Assembly: GCF_029227915.1 (NCBI RefSeq)
Contig: NC_079880.1
Coordinates: 5,644,001-5,708,000 of the forward strand
Length of the DNA stretch: 64,000 nucleotides
Direction of reading: 5' to 3'
From: Hydractinia symbiolongicarpus
Lineage: Eukaryota > Cnidaria > Hydrozoa > Anthoathecata > Hydractiniidae
The stretch's first letter is position 1, and every line of letters starts with the position of its first letter. This document shows positions 50,001-61,014 of the stretch, one piece after another. The notes below the pieces were generated by a model that was not told where the DNA came from, made no database searches, and saw nothing but the letters and a program-made list of their open reading frames with translations. The translations under genes and the position numbers were made by a program.

Positions 50001-51489
50001 AACATTTTTGAAAACTACAAGTCTCATGCGTTTTAGTGGTGAAAAAATAATTTAAAAAATCGTTCAAGAAATGAGTTTACTCCCTGGGTACTTTCTTTGT
50101 ATACTTTTGACTATACAGGCCAAGCCGGGATTTACGGGAAATCGCGGGTTTTCGTTTGCCGGCGATTAAACTTCTTTTATTCAGCGTCTCATCAAAAATG
50201 AAAATATTTTTAAAAACTACAAGTCTTTTGCGTTTTAGTGGTGAAAAAATAATTTAAAAACTCGTTCTGGAAATGAGTTTACTCACAGGGTACTTTCTTT
50301 GTATACTTTTGACTATACGGGCCAAGCCCGGGATTTACGGGAAATCGCGGATTTTCGTTTGCCGGCGATTAAACTTCTTTTATTCAGCGTCCCATCAAAT
50401 ATGAAAATATTTTTGAAAACTACAAGTCTCACGCGTTTAGTGGTAAAAAAAATAATATAAAAAATCGTTCGGGAAATGAGTTTACTCCCTGGGTACTTTC
50501 TTTGTATACTTTTGACTATACGGGCCGAGGCAAGGATTTACGGGAAATCGCAGGTTTTCGTTTGCCGGCGATTAAACTTCTTTTATTCAGCGTCTTATCA
50601 AAAATGAAAACATTTTTAAAAACTACAAGTCTTATGCGTTTTAGTGGTGAAAAAATAATTTAAAAAATCGTTCTTGAAATGAGTTTACTCCCTGGGTACT
50701 TTCTTTGTATACTTTTGACTATACGGGCCGAGTCCGGCATTTAGGGAAATCGCAGGTTTTCGTTTCCCGGCGATTAAACTGCTTTTATTCAGCGTCTCAT
50801 CAAAAATGAAAACATTTTTGAAAACTACAAGTCTCATGCGTTTTAGTGGTGAAAAAATAATTTAAAAAATCGTTCGGGATGTGAGTTTACTCCGTGGGTA
50901 CTTTCTTTGTATACTTTTGACTATACGGGCCAAGCCGGGATTTACGGGAAATCGCAGGTTTTCGTTTGCCGGCGATTAAACTTCTTTTATTCAGCGTCTC
51001 ATCAAAAATGAAAACATTTTTAAAAACTACAAGTCTTATGGGCTTTAGTGGTGAAAAAATAATTTAAAAAATCGTTCTGGAAATGAGTTTACTCACAGGG
51101 TACTTTCTTTGTATACATTCGACTATACGTGCCAAGCCCGGGATTTACGGGAAATCGCGGGTTTTCGTTTGCCGGCGATTAAACTTCTTTTATTCAGCGT
51201 CTCATCAAAAATGAAAACATTTTTAAAAACTACAAGTCTTATGCGTTTTAGTGGTGAAAAAATAATTTAAAAAATCGTTCTGGAAATGAGTTTACTCCCT
51301 GGGTACTTTCTTTGTATACTTTTGACTATACGGGCCGAGTCCGGCATTTAGGGAAATCGCAGGTTTTCGTTTCCCGGCGATTAAACTGCTTTTATTCAGC
51401 GTCTCATCAAAAATGAAAACATTTTTGAAAACTACAAGTCTCATGCGTTTTAGTGGTGAAAAAATAATTTAAAAAATCGTTCGGGAAGT

Positions 51490-53650
51490 GAGTTTACTCC
51501 GTGGGTACTTTCTTTGTATACTTTTGACTATACGGGCCAAGCCGGGATTTACGGGAAATCGCGGGTTTTCGTTTGCCGGCGATTAAACTTCTTTTATTCA
51601 GCGTCTCATCAAAAATGAAAACATTTTTAAAAACTACAAGTCTTATGGGCTTTAGTGGTGAAAAAATAATTTAAAAAATCGTTCTGGAAATGAGTTTACT
51701 CACAGGGTACTTTCTTTGTATACATTCGACTATACGTGCCAAGCCCGGGATTTACGGGAAATCGCGGGTTTTCGTTTGCCGGCGATTAAACCTCTTTTAT
51801 TCAGCGTCTCATCAAAAATGAAAACATTTTTGAGAACTACAAGTCTCATGCGTTTTAGTGGTGAAAAAATAATTTAAAAAATCGTTCAGGAAATGAGTTT
51901 ACTCCCTGGGTACTTTCTTTGTATACTTTTGACTATACGGGCCAAGCCGGGATTTACGGGAAATCGCGGGTTTTCGTTTGCCGGTGATTAAACTTCTTTT
52001 ATTCAGCGTCTCATCAAAAATGAAAACATTTTTAAAAACTACAAGTCTTATGCGTTTTAGTGGTGAAAAAATAATTTAAAAAATCGTTCTGGAAATGAGT
52101 TTACTCACAGGGTACTTTCTTTGTATACTTTTGACTATACGGGCCGAGTCCGGGGTTTACGGGAAATCGCGGGTTTTCGTTTGCCGGCGATTAAACTTCT
52201 TTTATTCAGCGTCTCATCAAAAATGAAAACATTTTTGAAAACTACAAGTCTCATGTGTTTTAGTGGTGAAAAAATAATTTAAAAAATCGTTCGGGAAATG
52301 ACTTTACTCCCTGGGTACTTTCTTTGTATACTTTTGACTATACGGGCCAAGCCGGGATTTACGGGAAATCGCGGGTTTTCGTTAGCCGGCGATTAAACTT
52401 CTTTCATTCAGCGTCTCATCAAAAATGAAAACATTTTTAAAAACTACAAGTCTTATGCGTTTTAGTGGTGAAAAAATAATTTAAAAAATCGTTCTGGAAA
52501 TGAGTTTACTCACAGGGTACTTTCTTTGTATACTTTTGACTATACGGGCCAAGCCCGGGATTTACGGGAAATCACGGGTTTTCGTTTGCCGGCGATTAAA
52601 CTTCTTTTATTCAGCGTCTCATCAAAAATGAAAACATTTTTGAAAACTACAAGTCTCATGCGTTTTAGTGGTAAAAAAATAATTTAAAAAATCGTTCAAG
52701 AAATGAGTTTACTCCCTGGGTACTTTCTTTGTATACTTTTGACTATACAGGCCAAGCTGGGATTTACGGGAAATCGCGGGTTTTCGTTTGCCGGCGATTA
52801 AACTTCTTTTATTCAGCGTCTCATCAAAAATGAAAACATTTTCAAAAACTACAAGTCTTTTGCGTTTTAGTGGTGAAAAAATAATTTAAAAAATCGTTCT
52901 GGAAATGAGTTTACTCACAGGGTACTTTCTTTGTATACTTTTGACTATACGGGCCAAGCCCGGGGTTTACGGGAAATCGCGGGTTTTCGTTTGCCGGCGA
53001 TTAAACTTCTTTTATTCAGCGTCTCATCAAAAATGAAAACATTTTTAAAAACTACAAGTCTTATGCGTTTTAGTGGTGAAAAAATAATTTAAAAAATCGT
53101 TCTGGAAATGAGTTTACTCACAGGGTACTTTCTTTTTATACTTTTGACTATACGGGCCAAGCCCGGGATTTACGGGAAATCACGGGTTTTCGTTTGCCGG
53201 CGATTAAACTTCTTTTATTCAGCGTCTCATCAAAAATGAAAACATTTTTGAAAACTACAAGTCTCATGCGTTTTAGTGGTAAAAAAATAATTTAAAAAAT
53301 CGTTCAAGAAATGAGTTTACTCCCTGGGTACTTTCTTTGTATACTTTTGACTATACAGGCCAAGCTGGGATTTACGGGAAATCGCGGGTTTTCGTTTGCC
53401 GGCGATTAAACTTCTTTTATTCAGCGTCTCATCAAAAATGAAAACATTTTCAAAAACTACAAGTCTTTTGCGTTTTAGTGGTGAAAAAATAATTTAAAAA
53501 ATCGTTCTGGAAATGAGTTTACTCACAGGGTACTTTCTTTGTATACTTTTGACTATACGGGCCAAGCCCGGGGTTTACGGGAAATCTCGGGTTTTCGTTT
53601 GCCGGCGATTAAACTTCTTTTATTCAGCGTCTCATCAAAAATGAAAACAT
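51490..53650. repeat. Second copy of the 48.2-50.0 kb block
   Basis: The CTCCGTGGG / TATGGGCTTT cassette matches 48.24 kb onward at 3,240 bp (16 monomers). The ACATTTTCAAAAAC trimer pair matches at 3,645 bp. The difference is two extra monomers (GAGTCCGGGG, then AAATGACTTTAC) at about 52,140-52,460. Those two are typical of the 10 kb region, so the block looks spliced from two sources. Confidence 0.82.
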
Positions 53651-56600
53651 TTTTAAAACTACAAGTCTCATGCGTTTTAGTGGTGAAAAAATAAATTAAA
53701 AAATCGTTCTGGAAATGAGTTTACTCACAGGGTACTTTCTTTGTATACATTCGACTATACGGGCCAAGCCCGGGATTTACGGGAAATCGCGGGTTTTCGT
53801 TTGCCGGCGATTAAACCTCTTTCATTAAGCGTCTCATCAAAAATGAAAACATTGCTGAAAACTAAAAGTCTCATGCGTTTTAGTGGTGAAAAAAAAATTT
53901 AAAAAATCGTTCGGGAAATGAGTTTACTTCCTGGGTACTTTCTTTGTATACATTCGACTATACGGGCCAAGCCCGGGATTTACGGGAAATCGCGGGATTT
54001 CGTTTGCCGGCAAATAAACCTCTTTTATTAAGCGTCTCATCAAAAATGAAAACATTTTTAAAAACTACAAGTCTTATGCGTTTAAGTGGTGAAAAAATAA
54101 TTTAAAAAATCGTTCTGGAATTGAGTTTACTCACAGGGTACTTTCTTTGTATACATGCGACTATCCGTGCCAAGCCCGGGATATACGGGAAATCGCGGGT
54201 TTTCGTTTGCCGGCGATTAAACTGCTTTTATTCAGCGTCTCATCAAAAATGAAAACAATCTTGAAAACTACAAGTCTTATGCGTTTTAGTGGTGAAAAAA
54301 TAATTTAAAAAATCGTTCGGGAAATGAGTTTACTCCCTGGGTACTTTCTTTGTATTATTTTGACTATACGGGCCAAGCCGGGATTTACGGGAAATCGCGG
54401 GTTTTCGTTTGCCGGCGATTAAACTTCTTTTATTCAGCGTCTCATCAAAAATGAAAACATTTTTAAAAACTACAAGTCTTATGCGTTTTAGTGGTGAAAA
54501 AATAATTTAAAAAATCGTTCTGGAAATGAGTTTACTCACAGGGTACTTTCTTTGTATACTTTTGACTATACGGGCCAAGCCCGGGATTTACGGGAAATCG
54601 CGGGTTTTCGTTTGCCGGCGATTAAACTTCTTTTATTCAGCGTCTCATCAAAAATGAAAACATTTTTGAAAACTACAAGTCTCATGCGTTTTAGTGGTGA
54701 AAAAATAATTTAAAAAATCGTTCAAGAAATGAGTTTACTCCCTGGGTACTTTCTTTGTATACTTTTGACTATACAGGCCAAGCCGGGATTTACGGGAAAT
54801 CGCGGGTTTTCGTTTGCCGGCGATTAAACTTCTTTTATTCAGCGTCTCATCAAAAATGAAAACATTTTTGAAAACTACAAGTCTTATGCGTTTTAGTGGT
54901 GAAAAAATAATTTAAAAAATCGTTCTGGAAATGAGTTTACTCCCTGGGTACTTTCTTTGTATACTTTTGACTATACAGGCCAAGCCGGGATTTACGGGAA
55001 ATCGCGGGTTTTCGTTTGCCGGCGATTAAACTTCTTTTATTCAGCGTCTCATCAAAAATGAAAACATTTTTAAAAACTACAAGTCTTTTGCGTTTTAGTG
55101 GTGAAAAAATAATTTAATAAATCGTTCTGGAAATGAGTTTACTCACAGGGTACTTTCTTTGTATACTTTTGACTATATGGGCCAAGCCCGGGATTTACGG
55201 GAAATCGCGGGTTTTCGTTTGCCGGCGATTAACCTTCTTTTATTCAGCGTCTCATCAAAAATGAAAACATTTTTAAAAACTACAAGTCTCATGCGTTTTA
55301 GTGGTGAAAAAATAATTTAAAAAATCGTTCGGGAAATGAGTTTATTCCCTGGGTACTTTCTTTGTATACTTTTGACTATACGGGCCGAGTTCGGGATTTA
55401 CGGGAAATCGGGGATTTTCGTTTGCCGGCGATTAAACTTCTTTCATTAAGCGTCTCATCAAAAATGAAAACATTTCTGAAAACTACAAGTCTCATGCGTT
55501 TTAGTGGTGAAAATTAATTTAAAAAATCGTTCGGGAACTGAGTTTACTCCCTGGGTACTTTCTTTGTATACTTTTGACTATACGGGCCGAGTCCGGGATT
55601 TAGGGAAATCGCGGATTTTCGTTTTCCGGCGATTAAACTTCTTTTATTCAGCGTCCCATCAAATACGAAAATATTTTTGAAAACTACAAGTCTCATGCGT
55701 TTAGTGGTAAAAAAATAATATAAAAAATCGGTCGGGAAATGAGTTTACTCACTGGGTACTTTCTTTGTATACTTTTGACTATACGGGCCAAGCCGGGATT
55801 TAAGGAAATCGCGGGTTTTCGTTTGCCGGTGATTAAACTTCTTTTATTCAGCGTCTCATCAAAAATGAAAACATTTTTGAAAACTACAAGTCTTATGCGT
55901 TTTAGTGGTGAAAAAATAATTTAAAAAATCGTTCTGGAAATGAGTTTACTCCCTGGGTACTTTCTTTGTATACTTTTGACTATACAGGCCAAGCCGGGAT
56001 TTACGGGAAATCGCGGGTTTTCGTTTGCCGGCGATTAAACTTCTTTTATTCAGCGTCTCATCAAAAATGAAAACATTTTTAAAAACTACAAGTCTTATGC
56101 GTTTTAGTGGTGAAAAAATAATTTAAAAAATCGTTCTGGAAATGAGTTTACTCACAGGGTACTTTCTTTGTATACTTTTGACTATACGGGCCAAGCCCGG
56201 GATTTACGGCAAATCACGGGTTTTCGTTTGCCGGCGATTAAACTTCTTTTATTCAGCGTCTCATCAAAAATGAAAACATTTTTGAAAACTACAAGTCTCA
56301 TGCGTTTTAGTGGTGAAAAAATAATTTAAAAAATCGTTCAAGAAATGAGTTTACTCCCTGGGTACTTTCTTTGTATACTTTTGACTATACAGGCCAAGCT
56401 GGGATTTACGGGAAATCGCGGGTTTTCGTTTGCCGGCGATTAAACTTCTTTTATTCAGCGTCTCATCAAAAATGAAAACATTTTCAAAAACTACAAGTCT
56501 TTTGCGTTTTAGTGGTGAAAAAATAATTTAAAAAATCGTTCTGGAAATGAGTTTACTCACAGGGTACTTTCTTTGTATACTTTTGACTATACGGGCCAAG

Positions 56601-59520
56601 CCCGGGGTTTACGGGAAATCTCGGGTTTTCGTTTGCCGGCGATTAAACTTCTTTTATTCAGCGTCTCATCAAAAATGAAAACATTTTTAAAACTACAAGT
56701 CTCATGCGTTTTAGTGGTGAAAAAATAAATTAAAAAATCGTTCTGGAAATGAGTTTACTCACAGGGTACTTTCTTTGTATACATTCGACTATACGGGCCA
56801 AGCCCGGGATTTACGGGAAATCGCGGGTTTTCGTTTGCCGGCGATTAAACTTCTTTTATTCAGCGTCTCATCAAAAATGAAAACATTTTTAAAAACTACA
56901 AGTCTTATGCGTTTTAGTGGTGAAAAAATAATTTAAAAAATCGTTCTGGAAATGAGTTTACTCACAGGGTACTTTCTTTGTATACTTTTGACTATACGGG
57001 CCAAGCCCGGGATTTACGGGAAATCGCGGGTTTTTGTTTGCCGGCGATTAAACTTCTTTTATTCAGCGTCTCATCAAAAATGAAAACATTTTTAAAAACT
57101 ACAAGTCTTATGCGTTTAAGTGGTGAAAAAATAATTTAAAAAATCGTTCTGGAATTGAGTTTACTCACAGGGTACTTTCTTTGTATACATGCGACTATCC
57201 GTGCCAAGCCCGGGATATACGGGAAATCGCGGGTTTTCGTTTGCCGGCGATTAAACTGCTTTTATTCAGCGTCTCATCAAAAATGAAAACAATCTTGAAA
57301 ACTACAAGTCTTATGCGTTTTAGTGGTGAAAAAATAATTTAAAAAATCGTTCGGGAAATGAGTTTACTCCCTGGGTACTTTCTTTGTATTATTTTGACTA
57401 TACGGGCCAAGCCGGGATTTACGGGAAATCGCGGGTTTTCGTTTGCCGGCGATTAAACTTCTTTTATTCAGCGTCTCATCAAAAATGAAAACATTTTTGA
57501 AAACTACAAGTCTCATGCGTTTTAGTGGTGAAAAAATAATTTAAAAAATCGTTCAAGAAATGAGTTTACTCCCTGGGTACTTTCTTTGTATACTTTTGAC
57601 TATACAGGCCAAGCCGGGATTTACGGGAAATCGCGGGTTTTCGTTTGCCGGCGATTAAACTTCTTTTATTCAGCGTCTCATCAAAAATGAAAACATTTTT
57701 GAAAACTACAAGTCTTATGCGTTTTAGTGGTGAAAAAATAATTTAAAAAATCGTTCTGGAAATGAGTTTACTCCCTGGGTACTTTCTTTGTATACTTTTG
57801 ACTATACAGGCCAAGCCGGGATTTACGGGAAATCGCGGGTTTTCGTTTGCCGGCGATTAAACTTCTTTTATTCAGCGTCTCATCAAAAATGAAAACATTT
57901 TTAAAAACTACAAGTCTTTTGCGTTTTAGTGGTGAAAAAATAATTTAAAAAATCGTTCGGGAACTGAGTTTACTCCCTGGGTACTTTCTTTGTATACTTT
58001 TGACTATACGGGCCGAGTCCGGGATTTAGGGAAATCGCGGATTTTCGTTTGCCGGCGATTAAACTTCTTTTATTCAGCGTCCCATCAAATACGAAAATAT
58101 TTTTGAAAACTACAAGTCTCATGCGTTTAGTGGTAAAAAAATAATATAAAAAATCGGTCGGGAAATGAGTTTACTCACTGGGTACTTTCTTTGTATACTT
58201 TTGACTATACGGGCCAAGCCGGGATTTACGGGAAATCGCGGGTTTTCGTTTGCCGGTGATTAAACTTCTTTTATTCAGCGTCTCATCAAAAATGAAAACA
58301 TTTTTGAAAACTACAAGTCTTTTGCGTTTTAGTGGTGAAAAAATAATTTAAAAAATCGTTCTGGAAATGAGTTTACTCACAGGGTACTTTCTTTGTATAC
58401 TTTTGACTATATGGGCCAAGACCGGGATTTACGGGAAATCGTGGGTTTTCGTTTGCCGGCGATTAACCTTCTTTTATTCAGCGTCTCATCAAAAATGAAA
58501 ACATTTTTAAAAACTACAAGTCTCATGCGTTTTAGTGGTGAAAAAATAATTTAAAAAATCGTTCGGGAAATGAGTTTATTCCCTGGGTACTTTCTTTGTA
58601 TACTTTTGACTATACGGGCCGAGTTCGGGATTTACGGGAAATCGCGGATTTTCGTTTGCCGGCGATTAAACTTCTTTCATTAAGCGTCTCATCAAAAATG
58701 AAAACATTTCTGAAAACTACAAGTCTCATGCGTTTTAGTGGTGAAAATTAATTTAAAAAATCGTTCGGGAACTGAGTTTACTCCCTGGGTACTTTCTTTG
58801 TATACTTTTGACTATACGGGCCGAGTCCGGGATTTAGAGAAATCGCGGATTTTCGTTTGCCGGCGATTAAACTTCTTTTATTCAGCGTCCCATCAAATAC
58901 GAAAATATTTTTGAAAACTACAAGTCTCATGCGTTTAGTGGTAAAAAAATAATATAAAAAATCGGTCGGGAAATGAGTTTACTCACTGGGTACTTTCTTT
59001 GTATACTTTTGACTATACGGGCCAAGCCGGGATTTACGGGAAATCGCGGGTTTTCGTTTGCCGGCGATTAAACTTCTTTCATTAAGCGTCTCATCAAAAA
59101 TGAAAACATTTCTGAAAACTACAAGTCTTATGCGTTTTAGTGGTGAAAAAATAATTTAAAAAATCGTTCTGGAAATGAGTTTACTCACAGGGTACTTTCT
59201 TTTTATACTTTTGACTATACGGGCCGAGTCCGGGGTTTACGGGAAATCGCGGGTTTTCGTTTGCCGGCGATTAAACTTCTTTTATTCAGCGTCTCATCAA
59301 AAATGAAAACATTTTTGAAAACTACAAGTCTCATGCGTTTTAGTGGTGAAAAAATAATTTAAAAAATCGTTCGGGAAATGAGTTTACTCCCTGGGTACTT
59401 TCTTTGTATACTTTTGACTATACGGGCCAAGCCGGGATTTACGGGAAATCGCGGGTTTTCGTTTGCCGGCGATTAAACTTCTTTTATTCAGCGTCTCATC
59501 AAAAATGAAAACATTTTTAA
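53444..59520. repeat. Shuffled ~15-monomer duplication
   Basis: ACATTTTCAAAAAC (53,444 and 56,478), GCGTTTAAGTGG (54,078 and 57,112) and TGTATTATTTTG (54,351 and 57,385) are 3,034 bp apart. TATACAGGCC at about 54,771 and 57,603 gives 2,832 bp. TATATGGGCC (54,174 + 1,000 = 55,174, and 58,409) gives 3,235 bp. The offset change means one monomer lost and two gained inside the second copy. ATACGAAAATAT, ATCGGTCGGG and CTCACTGGG mark a lineage seen only here at 55.7, 58.1 and 58.95 kb. Confidence 0.82.
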
Positions 59521-61014
59521 AAACTACAAGTCTCACGCGTTTAGTGGTAAAAAAAATAATATAAAAAATCGTTCGGGAAATGAGTTTACTCCCTGGGTAC
59601 TTTCTTTGTATACTTTTGACTATACGGGCCGAGGACAGGATTTACGGGAAATCGCAGGTTTTCGTTTGCCGGCGATTAAACTTCTTTTATTCAGCGTCTT
59701 ATCAAAAATGAAAACATTTTTAAAAACTACAAGTCTCATGCGTTTTAGTGGTGAAAAAGTAATTTAAAAAATCGTTCGGGAAATGAGTTTACTCCCTGGG
59801 TACTTTCTTTGTATACTTTTGACTATACGGGCCAAGCCCGGGATTTACGGGAAATCGCGGGTTTTCGTTTGCCGGCGATTAAACTTCTTTTATTCAGCGT
59901 CTCATCAAAAATGAAAACATTTTTAAAAACTACAAGTCTTATGCGTTTTAGTGGTGAAAAAATAATTTAAAAAATCGTTCTGGAAATGAGTTTACTCCCT
60001 GGGTACTTTCTTTGTATACTTTTGACTATATGGGCCGAGTCCGGCATTTAGGGAAATCGCAGGTTTTCGTTTCCCGGCGATTAAACTGCTTTTATTCAGC
60101 GTCTCATCAAAAATGAAAACATTTTTGAAAACTACAAGTCTCATGCGTTTTAGTGGTGAAAAAATAATTTAAAAAATCGTTCGGGAAGTGAGTTTACTCC
60201 GTGGGTACTTTCTTTGTATACTTTTGACTATACGGGCCAAGCCGGGATTTACGGGAAATCGCGGGTTTTCGTTTGCCGGCGATTAAACTTCTTTTATTCA
60301 GCGTCTCATCAAAAATGAAAACATTTTTAAAAACTACAAGTCTTATGGGCTTTAGTGGTGAAAAAATAATTTAAAAAATCGTTCTGGAAATGAGTTTACT
60401 CACAGGGTACTTTCTTTGTATACATTCGACTATACGTGCCAAGCCCGGGATTTACGGGAAATCGCGGGTTTTCGTTTGCCGGCGATTAAACTTCTTTTAT
60501 TCAGCGTCTCATCAAAAATGAAAACATTTTTGAGAACTACAAGTCTCATGCGTTTTAGTGGTGAAAAAATAATTTAAAAAATCGTTCAGGAAATGAGTTT
60601 ACTCCCTGGGTACTTTCTTTGTATACTTTTGACTATACGGGCCAAGCCGGGATTTACGGGAAATCGCGGGTTTTCGTTTGCCGGTGATTAAACTTCTTTT
60701 ATTCAGCGTCTCATCAAAAATGAAAACATTTTTAAAAACTACAAGTCTTATGCGTTTTAGTGGTGAAAAAATAATTTAAAAAATCGTTCTGGAAATGAGT
60801 TTACTCACAGGGTACTTTCTTTGTATACTTTTGACTATACGGGCCGAGTCCGGGTATTACGGGATATCGCGGGTTTTCGTTTGCCGGCAATTAAACTTCT
60901 TTTATTCAGCGTCTCATCAAAAATGAAAACATTTTTGAAAACTACAAGTCTCATGCGTTTTAGTGGTGAAAAAATAATTTAAAAAATCGTTCGGGAAATG
61001 ACTTTACTCCCTGG
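59521..61014. repeat. CACGCG to TATGGGCTTT cassette
   Basis: Runs CACGCGTTTAG, GAGGACAGG, AAAGTAATTT, CATTTAGGG (with TATATGGGCCGAG near 60,028), CTCCGTGGG, TATGGGCTTT, TTGAGAACTAC and CGTTCAGG. This is the same order as 46.2-48.7 kb and 50.4-52 kb. One monomer has private changes, TCCGGGTATTACGGGATATCG, near 60,850. Confidence 0.78.

Larger units (their letters stand above)
45780..51880. repeat. 21-monomer duplication, 4,252 bp period
   Basis: The unique AAAACTCGTTCTGG (46,011 and 50,263), TTCGGGATGTGAG (46,621 and 50,873) and the GAGTCCGGCATTTAGGG monomer (46,478 and 50,730) are each 4,252 bp apart. The first region carries an extra 5-monomer copy not present in the second. The related monomers GAGGCCAGG, GAGGCAAGG and GAGGACAGG (46,274, 50,526 and 59,632) form a small diverging series. 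Confidence 0.85.

Noticed and set aside
55739-55924. 61-residue plus-strand open frame
   Set aside because: It results from a local TTTAAGGAAATC deletion in a single monomer. Its near-identical sister monomer at 58.2 kb does not keep the frame.
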